64,000 nt of DNA, taken from contig NC_134095.1 in NCBI RefSeq assembly GCF_000715075.1, positions 42,882,806 to 42,946,805 on the forward strand. Reading direction: 5' to 3'. This document shows, in pieces, positions 26,361 through 36,401 of this stretch (the stretch's first letter is position 1; each line of letters starts with the position of its first letter). The position numbers were made by a program, and so were the translations under genes. The notes beneath the pieces are model-generated. The model had not been told where the DNA came from, ran no database searches, and saw only the letters and a program-made list of their open reading frames with translations. Source of the stretch: Nicotiana tabacum. Taxonomy: Eukaryota; Streptophyta; Magnoliopsida; Solanales; Solanaceae.

Positions 26361-26883
26361 ACGGGTATGATACATTTAGATATAAGAGTGACTACACCTC
26401 CCTAAGAACTTTACCACATACACTTTAACATTCAAAAACCCCACACTTATGTCAAACCAAAACTCCACCTTCACATAAATATACATCAACTCCCAACTTA
26501 TTTAAGCACAATTACATCAAGAGTCACCACTATCAAAGAATATTTTCCACAACAATACAACTATATTTTTTTTCTTTCTTTTTCAATTCAAGTGACTCTT
26601 ACTTTTTTAAACTAGTGCACTTTTCTCCTTATTTTATTAGTTCCACTCAAAAGCCAAACCAACCACCCCACACTTCAACTTTTACAAAGTTCATAACAAA
26701 TCAAGTGCTTCAAGAGAGGTGAAAAGGTTCAAATAAATAGTCAATTCAAACAAATAGGTAAGGCTTGTAATATGGTTGCCAAGGAAACAAGATTACAAGA
26801 TCAAAAGTGGTTAACTAAGATACATAACAATTAGGAAGGTAAACAAATATCAGTGTCTCAACAAAGAATGCCTATATTACTTC
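26361..26883 (-). other. Non-coding interior of the minus-strand LTR element (copy A)
   Basis: AT-rich sequence without an open frame, adjoining the minus-strand LTR and ending at ACTTC (26879-26883), the target site of the Tat-like insertion. It matches 35047-35567. Nothing coding is visible. Confidence 0.6.
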
Positions 26884-27612
26884 TGTATACGGTAAAATCG
26901 AGGGAACTAATTTCTCGTTAATAAGGCGTTTTGCGAGGTCACCTCGGAGGCTCAAGACCACGGACCGAGTACCCCCCTCCAAAGATCTATCGACACCCGG
27001 CCTGGGGATAATGTTACCTGAGACCCCAACGGGCATAGGGAGTTTCTGAAGAATGCAATCGGGGCCTGTTAAGTCTATCAGGCTAGTCTAAAACCTGATT
27101 TGCGCCTGCATCATGAATCTAGTTAGCTGTCCCATCTCGTTTTCTTTAACATTAATGTATCTTGTACTATGTTGGGATTTCCCCTCCTATATAAGGGGGG
27201 TCCTTGGCACTTTGTAAACCATGTTGTTCTATCCGCTTCACAAGAAATATAGAAGAATACTCTCTCGATATTATTACTTTCATTTATTACGTTCATACTT
27301 GTTCTTCATTTACTGCTTATCATTGGCCTTAAAGAGCCTCCCTTAATTACATCCTAACTGTTAGCCCTTTCCCGATTATCCTCGATAGCTCGAGCCCAAG
27401 TCTAGACGTCGACCTCGAGGCCCCTCATCGGTCAATCCGAGGCCCGAATAGCTAACCCACCCGTTCAATTATAATTCCATTTTAGCTCGCATTTCATCTT
27501 TTATCTTCATATATCTAGCATCAACTGCTTAACAACCAGTATAAAAATAGATCACGTATTTTTAGTGTCCCATCAACAAATTTAATTGTTATTACCATTT
27601 TCACGGTAAACA
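26884..27612 (+). mobile_element. Tat-like retrotransposon 5' LTR (copy A)
   Basis: This LTR starts TGTATACGGTAAAATCG and ends TTCACGGTAAACA. A TATA box (TATATAAG) is at 27188-27195, preceded by CCCCTCC. It is 729 bp, the same length as the 3' LTR at 44382-45110. The other 5' LTR copy at 35568 is 13 bp shorter because of a deletion between ATTAC repeats. ACTTC precedes it, as in the complete element. Confidence 0.9.
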
Positions 27613-27615
27613 ATT

Positions 27616-27633
27616 TGGCGCCCACCGTGGGGC
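27616..27633 (+). other. Primer binding site of the Tat-like element (copy A)
   Basis: TGGCGCCCACCGTGGGGC lies three bases after the LTR end. TTTGGCGCCCACCGTGGGG is the sequence I know from the PBS position of Tat-lineage elements. I did not assign the tRNA. Confidence 0.75.
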
Positions 27634-27730
27634 TAAAAATAATAGTGATTATTTTCTTGCGGGTTTCGTTACATAACACAAGTTATCTTTTTCACTTTTT
27701 CTTATCCAAGATCATCGATTTTAGATCAAA

Positions 27731-29535
27731 ATGTCTGGCTCAGTGAACAGAGCTGAGAACGACAACCTTGAAAACCACAGAGAAAACAGTGTGGCTGTTC
27801 CAATTGTTGGCGTGCCATGACAGAACCCCGATAACTCACCTGGACCGATTCCAGTAGACGCAGGTTTGGAAGACGCACAGCAGGTCGATAAAACCTCACA
27901 TATCGACAGGAGCATATAACATGGCGACCAACAGGAAGCCCAAAAAACCCCAGCTCGGGAAGAACGAGAAGTTAGCCTTCATGTTATTTTTGAAATGTTG
28001 CAGGCACAATAGCTGGCTATCGCTCAGCTGCAAAGCCACCCAAAGACTCCTAGCACAGTAGCACCAAAAGCTATTCCCCTGGCCGAACACATACCGGAGA
28101 GATCGAGCGACAATGGATCGGTAGTCGATCTTGCCATGGTCAAAATGCTCGAGGACTTCACAAAAGAGAATCAAGTCGGGCAAGAAAATGATAGAAGCCA
28201 ATGATAAAAAGGTTGAGACCTACAACTCCAGGGTCGACCAGATCCCAGGCGCACCCCCGGTCTTGAAAGGTGTGGATTCGAAGAAGTTCATACAAAGGCC
28301 GTTCCCCGAAGACGTTTCCTCGAAACCCAATCCTAAGAAGTTCAAAATGCTGGAACTCCCAAAGTACAAATGGACCTCAGACCCCAATAAACACGTTACC
28401 GCCTACACTTGCGCGGTAAAGGGCAACTATATAAAGAACAATGAGATCGAGTCCGTATTGCTGAAAACGTTCGGGGAAACACTCTCGAAGGGGGCCATGA
28501 TGTGGTATCACAACTTGTCTCCTAACTCCATATATTCATTCGCCATGCTAGCAGACTCCTTTGTAAAGGCACATGCCGGTGCCATCAATGTAGCGATGAG
28601 GAAGTCCGACATTTTCAAAATTAAGCACAGGGAGAACGAGATGCTGCGGGAATTTGTGTCTCACTTTCAAATGGAACAGATGGTGCTACCGCCAGTCTTC
28701 GACGACTGGGTAGTGCTGGCTTTCACTCAATGTGTCAATGAACGAAGCTCGGTGGCTTCAAAATAGCTAAAATAGAATTTGATCGATTATCCAGCTGTGA
28801 CTTGGTCAGACATCCACAATCAGTACCATTCGAAAATCAGGGCCGAGGATGACTAGTTGGGAGCCCCCTCGGGCTTAGTATACCCAAGCAGGCTCCTGGA
28901 AAAGGAACCAAAAACAAACAAAGAAAGATATCAGTCGTATATCAAAGATAAGAGGAACGCCCTGAGGTGCAACCCACCTCACAATGATCAGAGAATAGAT
29001 CGAGGACAGAATCCTCGAGGACTCATCCACAGAGCCATATTCGATAGGAACGCAGGGCCAACGAGTGCACCTCAATTGTTGGAATACAACTTCAATGTCG
29101 ATATATCGGACATCATATTCGCCATCAGTAAAATCAGAGACGCCAAGTGGCCCAGGCCTATACAATCAGATCCTTCACAAAGGAATCACAACTTAGTGTG
29201 CGAGTTTCACAACACGTATGGCCACAGTACCGAGGATTGCCACTAACTACGAAAAGAGGTAGCCCCACTACTTAACAAAGGGCATCTCCGGGAATTCCTT
29301 AGAGATCGAGCCAAAAATCAGTTTCGAGAAAGAGAGGCGACCAAGAAGAACGAGGCAAACGAGCCATAACATGTCATCCACATGATCATAGAAGGCGTCG
29401 ATGCCCCGCAGGAACACGTAATGAGAAGGAAAAAAATACCCATCACCAGAGAAAGCAGACTCGGGGATATATTCTCGAGGATGCCCTTACATTCACCAAA
29501 GAGGACACTGAGACCTTATCTCAACCTCACAATGA
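27731..29535 (+). pseudogene. Tat-like gag (copy A), disrupted
   Basis: The likely start is ATG at 27731 (MSGSVNRAENDN). The N-terminal part is broken by in-frame stops near 27820 and 27918 and by a frame change near 28160. The best-preserved block, about 28200-28766, contains the Retrotrans_gag-type core (KFKMLELPKYKWTSDPNKH ... GAMMWYHNLSPNSIYSFA ... ADSFVKAHAG). Stops follow at 28765 and 28774. A variant zinc knuckle CEFHNTYGHSTEDC (CX2HX4HX4C, as in Tat-lineage gag) is at 29199-29240. The gag ends where the segment joins the minus-strand chromovirus. Most stops are shared with the copy at 36402. Confidence 0.85.
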
Positions 29536-29617
29536 GATAACAACAATCAAGCAAAGAATGAGTAGTAAATGAGGGAACGGGGTGACAACTCTCAAACTGA
29601 TTGGCCGAGTCGTTACA
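29536..29617 (-). mobile_element. Start of chromovirus 3' LTR, truncated
   Basis: On the minus strand TGTAACGACTCGGCCAATCA begins directly after a purine tract. Only about 82 bp remain before the junction with Tat-like gag sequence at 29535. Confidence 0.8.
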
Positions 29618-29630
29618 TCCTTCCCCTCTT
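29618..29630 (-). other. Polypurine tract of the minus-strand chromovirus
   Basis: The minus strand reads AAGAGGGGAAGGA immediately before the LTR start TGTAACG. Position and composition fit the plus-strand primer of an LTR retrotransposon. Confidence 0.75.
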
Positions 29631-29639
29631 AAATAGACG

Positions 29640-30215
29640 TTAGTCCTCAAACAAGTCTAGAAACATACCTGGAATCTCAAATAGGTGTGGATATCTACTA
29701 TGCATCTAACGCTCGGTCTGCCACGTAGCCTCCTCAATTGGCTGACCTCTCTACTACACCTTCACTGAATCTATGTCTTTGGACCTTAACTTTAGAACTT
29801 GCCGACCCAAAATGGCTACAGGCTCCACAACATAAGTCAAATCACCATCCAACTGAACCGTGCTGAAGTCCAAAACATGACACGGATCGCTGACATACTT
29901 CCAGAGTATAAAAACATGGAATACTGGATGCACACTCGACAGACTAGGTGGCAAGGAAATCATATAATCCACCTCTCCAATCCTCTAAAGAACCTCAAAC
30001 GGACCAATATACCGAGGGATTAACTTGCGCTTCTTCCCGAATCTCATAACATCCTTCATGGGTGAAATCTTGAGCAGTACCTTCTCCCCAACCATGTAAG
30101 CAACATCACGAACCTTCCTATTGGCGTAACTCTTTTGTCTAGACCACGCCGTGTGAAGCTGATCCTGAATCAATTTAACCTTGTCCAAAGCATCCTTAAC
30201 CAAGTTAGTACCCAA
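29640..30215 (-). pseudogene. Integrase C-terminus and chromodomain-like tail
   Basis: In minus-strand order the frame has the basic linker (SYANRKVRDVAYMVGEKVLL), the GPF motif (LIPRYIGPFEVL near 30000), then HPVFHVF and DGDLTYVVEPVAILGRQVLK, ending near 29700 with EEATWQTE. GPY/F followed by an EPVAIL...EEATWE tail is typical of Tekay/Del chromoviruses and stands where the chromodomain sits. A frame change lies near 29975. This module targets integration to chromatin in the family; here it is a remnant. Confidence 0.8.
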
Positions 30216-30219
30216 TAGC

Positions 30220-30960
30220 CTAGCCTCCCTGACTCAAAGCAACCCACTGGAGATCAACACCGTCTCCCATACAAAGCCTCACACGAGGCCATCTGAATGG
30301 TCGATTGGTAGTTGTTGTTGTAGGAAAACTCCGCGAGCTGTAGAAAATAATCCTAAGAACCCCTAAATCTATGACACAGGCGCGCAACATATCCTCCAAT
30401 ATCTGAATAGTGCACTCAGAATGTCCGTCTGTTTGATGGTGAAATGTTGTGGTTAACTCAACCTTAGTGCCCAACTCTCGCTGCACAGCTCTCCAAAACT
30501 ACGATGTAAACTGAGTGCCCTGATCTGAAATGATGGACACTGGCACACCATGAAGGCAAACAATCTCGCGGATGTAAATCTCAGCCAACTGCTTTGAAGA
30601 ATAAGTAGTCCCAACTGGAATGAAGTGCGCAGACTTGGTCAGCCGATCCACAATAACCCAAATGGAATCAAACTTCTCGAAGTCTATAGGATTCCAACTA
30701 CAAATTCCATGGTGAAACTCTCTCACTTCTCTTCCGGAATCTCAAGCCTCTAAAGCAATCCGCCTGATCTCTGATGTTCATACTTCACCTGCTGACAGTT
30801 TAGGCACCAAGCTACAAACCCCACTATATCCTTCTTCATTATTCTCCACCAATAATGTTGCCTCAAGTCTTAGTACATCTTTACGGCACCTAGAGGAATA
30901 GAATACCGTGAGTTGTGGGCCTCCTCAAGAATAAACTCACGCAGCATGTCTACGTTAGCC
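30220..30960 (-). pseudogene. Chromovirus integrase catalytic core and zinc domain
   Basis: The HHCC domain is visible at about 30960-30770 (AHNSRYSIPLGAVKMY, then QHYWW and WCLNCQQVK). The catalytic triad is present: Asp in WVIVDRLTK at about 30646-30648, Asp in SDQGTQFTS at 30523-30525 and Glu in GHSECTIQ at 30415-30417. Thirty-five residues separate the last two, so it fits DD35E. One in-frame stop lies between FTS and FWRAVQ near 30497, and others lie toward the zinc domain. The usual GQSERTIQ is GHSECTIQ here. Confidence 0.88.
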
Positions 30961-31289
30961 ACACAGATCCGACCATGAATCCTCAACACCCCATCATCCC
31001 CAATAGTAATATCCTTGGAATCACCGTGCTGGATCATATACTTAAGGATAAGCAAATGAGGATCATCATACTGGTGCTCTCTAATGCGATCAAATAAGGA
31101 AGACCGAGAAACCACACAAGCTAGAACCTGGTTGGGCTCTGAAACATCTAATCTCACGAACACGTTGGCCAATGCCTGAACATCAACTGCAAGAGGTTTC
31201 TTACCAATAGGAATGAATGCAAGGCTACCCATGCTAACTGCCTTTCTATTCAAGGCATCGACCACCACATTTGTCTTCCCAGGATGATA

Positions 31290-31650
31290 CATAATAGTAA
31301 TTTCAGTATTTAAGCAGCTACAACCATCTCCGCTACCTGAAATTTAGATCCTTCTATTTGAAAAAGTGCTGGAGACTCCGATGATCTGTAAATACTTCAC
31401 AAGACACACCATAAAGATACTGCCTCCAAATCTTCAATGCATGAACCATGGTAACCAACTCCAAATCATTAATAGGGTAGTTCTTCTCATGGGGCTTCAA
31501 CTAGTGCAAAGCATAAGGAATTACTCTACCCCCTGCATCAAGACACACCCAATACCAATCCGTGAAGCATGACAATTCATTGTATAAAAACAAGAAGCTG
31601 AAGGTAGAACAAGAATTGGAGTTATGGTCAAGGCAGTCTTGAGCTTTCGA
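31290..31650 (-). pseudogene. Chromovirus RNase H region, decayed
   Basis: Minus-strand translation shows pieces of the Ty3/gypsy RNase H: KPHEKNYPINDLELVTMVHA and YLYGVSCEVFTDHRSLQHFF, then LNFR and RRWL before the linker to integrase. Stops interrupt it (for example HQLKPHE reads with a stop, and FFK is followed by a stop). The DHRSLQ motif carrying a catalytic Asp is present. Confidence 0.75.
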
Positions 31651-32560
31651 AAGCTCTACTCACACTCATCTAACCACCTGATAGGAGCACCCTTCTGGGT
31701 CAATTTGGTCAAAGGCAATGCAATAGATGAGAAACTCTCCATGAAGCAACGATAATAACCGGCCAAGCCGAGAAACCTCCGAATTTCTATGGCTAATGAG
31801 GGTTTGGGCCAACTCTAAACTACCTCTATCTTCTTTGGATCCACCTTAATCCTCTCGCTAGACACCAGATGCCCCAAGAATGCCACCGAACTAAGCCAAA
31901 ATTCTCACTTGGAGAGAATGGAATAAAGTTTCTCCTCCCTCAATCGCTCTAACAATATACTCAAATGTTGGGCATGCTCCTCCTGGCTACGAGAGTATAC
32001 CAGGATATCGTCAATGAATACTATGAAAAACGAGTCGAGATAAGGCTGAAATACATTATTCATCAAATGCATGAATGTTGTTGGGGTGTTGGTCATCCCA
32101 AAAGACATCATAAGGAACTCATAATGACTATAACGGGTCCTAAATTCTGTCTTTAAAATATCCGAGTCCCGAATCTTCAGCTGGTGATACCTAGACCTCA
32201 AATCAATCTTAGAGAACACCCTTGATCTTTGAAGCTGGTCATAGATCATCAATGAGCGGCAAAGGATACTTGTTCTTGACTGTAATTTTGTTCAACAGAC
32301 TATAGTCGATACATATCCTCATAGTACCATCATTTTTCTTCATAAACAGAACTGGTGCACCCCAAGGGAAATACTAAGCCTAATAAACTCCTTATCAAGA
32401 AGTTCCTGAAGTTGCTCTTTCAATTCCTTCAACTCAGCTATTACCATACGATACAAAGGAATAGAAATGCGCTGAGTGCCTGGCACCAAGTCAATACCAA
32501 AGTCAATATCCCTTTTGAGCGGCTTCCCCGCAAGGTCTGCAGGAAACACATCCAGAAAAT
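31650..32560 (-). pseudogene. Chromovirus reverse transcriptase, decayed
   Basis: The RT N-terminus reads KRDIDFGIDLVPGTQRISIP followed by the helix ELKELKEQLQELLDKEFI (32540-32380). Next come [20 protein letters not shown] near 32300 and a conserved palm with [15 protein letters not shown] (about 32200). The catalytic box is [18 protein letters not shown] with the two Asp at 32007-32012. LTKKGAP/EC remnants continue to about 31680. Stops and frameshifts occur near 32390 and 32255. The YVDD-type box is FIDD, as in many plant gypsy elements. Confidence 0.9.
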
Positions 32561-33110
32561 CTTATAGCACTGGAACATAATCAATAGTAGGAGTATCAAC
32601 ACCAATATCCCTCACAAAGGTCAAATATAATAGACATCCCTTCCCAACCATCCGTTTGGGCCTTCAAATAAGAATTTACCCTGCTGGGAACATAATCTAG
32701 AGAACCGCTCCACTCGATCCTTGGCAACCCCTGCATCGCCAATGTCACGGTCTTAGTGTGGCAATCCAAAATAGTATGACATGGAGAAAACCAATCCATA
32801 CCCAATATCACGTCGAACTCGACCATACTAAGTAATAAGAGAACAACTCTAGTCTCCAATCCCCCAATAGCCACTACACATGACCTATATATGCGGTCCA
32901 CAATAATAGTATCGCCCATCAGCCTAGATACATGAATAGATGAAACTAAGGACTAATGGGTCATATCTAGATAATGATCAAAATATGACGATACATACAA
33001 ATAAGTGGAACTGGGGTCAAATAATATGGAAGCTCTCTGTGGCATACTGAGAAAATACCTGTAATCACTGTATTTGAAGCAACGACATCTGGCCTGGTAG
33101 GAATACCATA
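32560..33110 (-). pseudogene. Chromovirus aspartic protease region
   Basis: Minus-strand reading gives LFDPSSTYLYVSSYFDHYLD with the catalytic Asp codon at 33016-33018 (DPSST; the usual Gly of D-S/T-G is Ser). It continues MGDTIIVDRIYRSCVVAIGG and VEFDVILGMDWFSPCHTILD (about 32840-32760). ILGMDW is the conserved second protease motif of this lineage. A stop lies near 32950. The fragment at 24321 breaks off just upstream of the catalytic Asp. Confidence 0.85.
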
Positions 33111-33541
33111 GAATCGGTCCTGACCGCCACCTTATCAGTCTCCCCCTCTAGGGTGACCCCCAGCTGCCTACCCCTCACCCCAAGCTGGTTGGGCGGGTGG
33201 TGAAGTAACTGGTGCTGAAGTCATAGTCTAACCCCTCTGCTGAACTAGGACTCTCAAGAAGCGGGAACACTGCCTCCTGATATGACCAAGTTCCCCACAC
33301 TCATAGCAACCTCGATCCTACAATGGTGGTAGGGACTGGATAGGGCCCCGAGAATTGAAATACCTGCTAGAAGAACCCGATACAAATGAACCCTAAACTG
33401 AAGGAGCATGGAATGAACTCTAAGATGGAAAAGCATTGGGAGATGACTAACCCAGACGGACACTATATGAACCATGGCTATATGATGCACCATGATTATC
33501 GGGTCCAAGCCTACACTACTATTGAGTAGAGAGGATGGTCG
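33110..33541 (-). pseudogene. Chromovirus gag C-terminal region (copy B)
   Basis: The intact knuckle CYECGELGHIRRQC is at 33267-33308 (minus). It is preceded by a low-complexity Ser/Gly/His region (SSFHAPSV ... SGSS) similar to the plus-strand gag at 62900-63200 (SSCHAPSVLGSSIPGSS). Several stops occur. The coding sequence is interrupted at 33542 by the minus-strand LTR. Confidence 0.82.
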
Positions 33542-33542
33542 A

Positions 33543-35046
33543 TGCAGTTTTAACCCAACTAGGTCGGGATCAAATTCACAGGGAGTTAATAATTGGAATT
33601 AGGTTTATATCCAAGCTAAATGCGGGTTTTGAATCTAATTACACTTCCACACATGTTTGGTTTTATTTCTACTTCTACCTCTATTCTATTGCATGCGATA
33701 TTTGAAACTAAGTACAATATTTTTGTTGTTGATTTTCAAGGGTTTAAAGGGACTAGGGTAGTGACTTCCACCTAGGTGGACATGTAACGGGTAGTAGAAT
33801 CTAGGACAATCTTGTGATTAGTTGGGATCATAATATAGGTATCACTCCCGGATACTCACTCTATACCTGTTAGTAGTTTGAGTGATGTTGCCCAATTTGG
33901 CTTTCTCGAGTCCAAATAGGTATTCATGCAATTCAAGTGATGTTAGCTCAAGTCGAGTATTACTATCTCTAGCTTTAACCCTTTAATTGGGGCTATCAAT
34001 TTCTTGAGTTCACCACAATTCCTTGTTAGCCTAGTTTTCCTAGACTTAGTCCATCTTTCTCAAGTAGAGACTAAGTCATAAAGGCATGAATCCATGCTTG
34101 CAACCACTAATTCTAAAGTTCTAGCAAGAACTCGGCTAAATATCACTAACACATACACATTCAAGCCCTAAAATTCAATACTCATCAAATACCCACACTA
34201 GAATTTGATCATAACCCTAGCTATGGGTTTAGCTACTCATGGAAATAACAGAAATTAAAGAAGAAAAGAAGATAAAATTCATAATACTAAATAAAAAGAT
34301 GAAAATCTAATGTTGAGAGATAATTCTAGTACAAAATTACCTAAAATGGAATATGTAACCGTCTGATGTGCTCAGCTAAAATGTCAAAAAGGTCTATTTA
34401 TACTAAGCTGAAATTTTCGGACAAATACCTCTGGGGAAGTTTCGCGACCGCGTAATTTTTACTGCGATTGCACTATTGCTTTCGCGGCCGCGTAGTTTTG
34501 ACCGCGGTCCGCGTTTTCAACTTCTGGATCTGAGTTGAGCATGGTTTCGTAGATCACATAATTTGCATTGCGATTGCATTGGAGACTTCCGCGGCCGCAT
34601 AATTCTAACACGGACCGCACTTCTTATTTTAGCTTGAAATTTGAACTCTCTGAACCTTAGCAACCGCAGTTCGCATAATACCAATCGCAGCCGCGAAGAT
34701 ACTTTCACGGCTGCACTTTTCTGACGCGGTCTGGATTCATGTTATAGCCCAACAATTCATCTCTCTAATTCTTCATTTCGCGAACCTCGAAATAGTGTTT
34801 GCGACCGCATTGATACATTCGCGGCCGCACTTTTCTGACGTGGCCCGCGTTTCATATCTTTTGGTCCAGGCTTGGTTTTTGTTCAAGTTTTGACTCCATT
34901 ATTAGTTGATTATGGCTCATTTGGCTTATTTTGAACAATCCTTGCAAGAAAGCATATTACATCAATTCTGGGAATACCTTCATGTATTTTTGGCCTAAAA
35001 TACAAGTAAAAGAGAGCAAATAATAGGTTAAAATCTCTACTTATCA
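33543..35046 (-). mobile_element. Athila/Ogre-like LTR (copy B)
   Basis: Same LTR as 24839-26360 but 18 bp shorter. The segment ACATAACTTCACCTAAAA of copy A is missing between AAAA direct repeats near 34380. TG...CA ends and the TATA box (34394-34407) are kept. It interrupts chromovirus gag on its left and meets non-coding element interior on its right. Confidence 0.6.
34436..34855. repeat. NotI-rich U3 block (copy B), one site lost
   Basis: GCGGCCGC is present at 34484, 34591 and 34821. The counterpart of the copy A site at 26021 reads ACGGCTGC, lost by one G-to-A and one C-to-T change, both at CpG or CHG positions. Confidence 0.8.
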
Positions 35047-35567
35047 ACGGGTATGATACATTTAGATATAAGAGTGACTACACCTCCCTAAGAACTTTAC
35101 CACATACACTTTAACATTCAAAACCCCACACTTATGTCAAACCAAAACTCCACCTTCACATAAATATACATCAACTCCCAACTTATTTAAGCACAATTAC
35201 ATCAAGAGTCACCACTATTAAAGAATATTTTCCACAAAAATACAACTATATTTTTTTCTTTCTTTTTCAATTCAAGTGACTCTTACTTTTTTAAACTAGT
35301 GCACTTTTCTCCTTATTTTATTAGTTCCACTCAAAAGCCAAACCAACCACCCCACACTTCAATTTTTACAAAGTTCATAACAAATCAAGTGCTTCAGGAA
35401 AGGTGAAAAGGTTAAAATAAATAGTCAATTCAAACAAATAGGTAAGGCTTGTAATATGGTTGCCAAGGAAACAAGATTACAAGATCAAAAGGGGTTAACT
35501 AAGATACATAACAATTAGGCAGGTAAACAAATATCAGTGTCTCAACAAAGAACGCCTATATTACTTC
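35047..35567 (-). other. Non-coding interior of the minus-strand LTR element, left half
   Basis: AT-rich, no coding frame. It ends in ACTTC (35563-35567), the left target-site duplication of the Tat-like insertion. The interior resumes at 45111. Confidence 0.65.
35563..35567. other. Left target-site duplication ACTTC of the Tat-like element
   Basis: ACTTC directly precedes the LTR start TGTATAC and is repeated at 45111-45115 directly after the 3' LTR end ACGGTAAACA. A 5-bp duplication is normal for Ty3/gypsy integration. Confidence 0.93.
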
Positions 35568-36283
35568 TGTATACGGTAAAATCGAGGAAACTAATTTCTC
35601 GTTAATAAGGCGTTTTGGGAGGTCACCTCGGAGGCTAGAGAACACGGACCGAGTACCCCCCTCCAAAGATATATCGACACCCGGCCTGGGGATAATGTTA
35701 CCTGAGACCCCAACGGGTATGGGGAGTTTCCGAAGAATGCAATCGGGGCCTGTTAAGTCTATCAGGCTAGTCTAAAACCTGATTTGCGCCTGCATCATGA
35801 ATCTAGTTAGCTGTCCCATATCGTTTTCTTTCACATTAATGTATCTTGTACTATGTTGGGATTTCCCCTCCTATATAAGGGGGGTCCTTGGCACTTTGTA
35901 AACTATGTTGTTCTATCCACTTCACAAGAAATATAGAAGAATACTCTCTCGATATTATTACGTTCATACTTGTTCTTCATTTACTGCTTATCATTGGCCA
36001 TAAAGAGCCTCCCTTAATTACATCCTAACTGTTAGCCCTTTCCCGATTATCCTCGATAGCTCGAGCCCAAGTCTAGACGTCGACCTCGAGGCCCCTCATC
36101 GGTCAATCCGAGGCCCGAATAGCTAACCCACCCGTTCAATTATAATTCCATTTTAGCTCGCATTTCATCTTTTATCTTCATATATCTAGCATCAACTGCT
36201 TAACAACCAGTATAAAAATAGATCACGTATTTTTAGTGTCCCATCAACAAATTTAATTGTTATTACCATTTTCACGGTAAACA
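35568..36283 (+). mobile_element. Tat-like 5' LTR (copy B)
   Basis: TGTATACGG...ACGGTAAACA, with TATA box TATATAAG at 35872-35879. It is 716 bp; compared with copy A and the 3' LTR it lacks 13 bp between ATTAC repeats near 35958. PBS TGGCGCCCACCGTGGGGC follows at 36287-36304. Confidence 0.93.
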
Positions 36284-36401
36284 GTTTGGCGCCCACCGTG
36301 GGGCTAAAAATAATAGTGATTATTTTCTTGCTGGTTCCGTTACACAACACAAGTTATCTTTTTCACTTTTTCTTATCCAAGATCATCGATTTTAGGTCAA
36401 A

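Larger units (their letters stand above)
24321..29535. repeat. Left copy of an 8.7-kb tandem segmental duplication
   Basis: These 5215 bp are colinear with 33025-38206 (5182 bp). They contain a chromovirus gag fragment (-), an Athila/Ogre-like LTR (-), non-coding DNA, a Tat-like 5' LTR (+) and most of its gag. The copies differ by scattered substitutions and small indels: 18 bp near 25680, 13 bp near 27282, and single bases in homopolymers. In-frame stops in gag are shared, so duplication followed decay. The left edge is the satellite boundary. The right edge joins the Tat element, after CTCAACCTCACAATGA, to the 3' LTR start of the minus-strand chromovirus. Confidence 0.93.
29536..33541 (-). 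mobile_element. Tekay-like chromovirus, minus strand, truncated
   Basis: Read right to left, the order is gag end with CCHC knuckle, protease, RT, RNase H, integrase, integrase C-terminal/chromodomain-like tail, polypurine tract and the first ~82 bp of the 3' LTR. This order (integrase last) defines Ty3/gypsy, and the tail after GPF marks a chromovirus. The 5' end is cut by an LTR insertion at 33543; the 3' LTR is cut by the duplication junction at 29535/29536. Several stops and frame changes make it non-functional. The 3' LTR start, TGTAACGACTCGGCC, is the same as that of the plus-strand chromovirus at 46674, so both belong to one family. Confidence 0.92.

Noticed and set aside
28875..29165. 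96-codon minus-strand frame opposite Tat gag (and 37546-37836)
   Set aside because: It is the complement of the gag region between the core and the zinc knuckle; no independent features.
30181..32567. Plus-strand frames opposite the minus-strand chromovirus pol
   Set aside because: They are complements of integrase and RT coding sequence with no features of their own.
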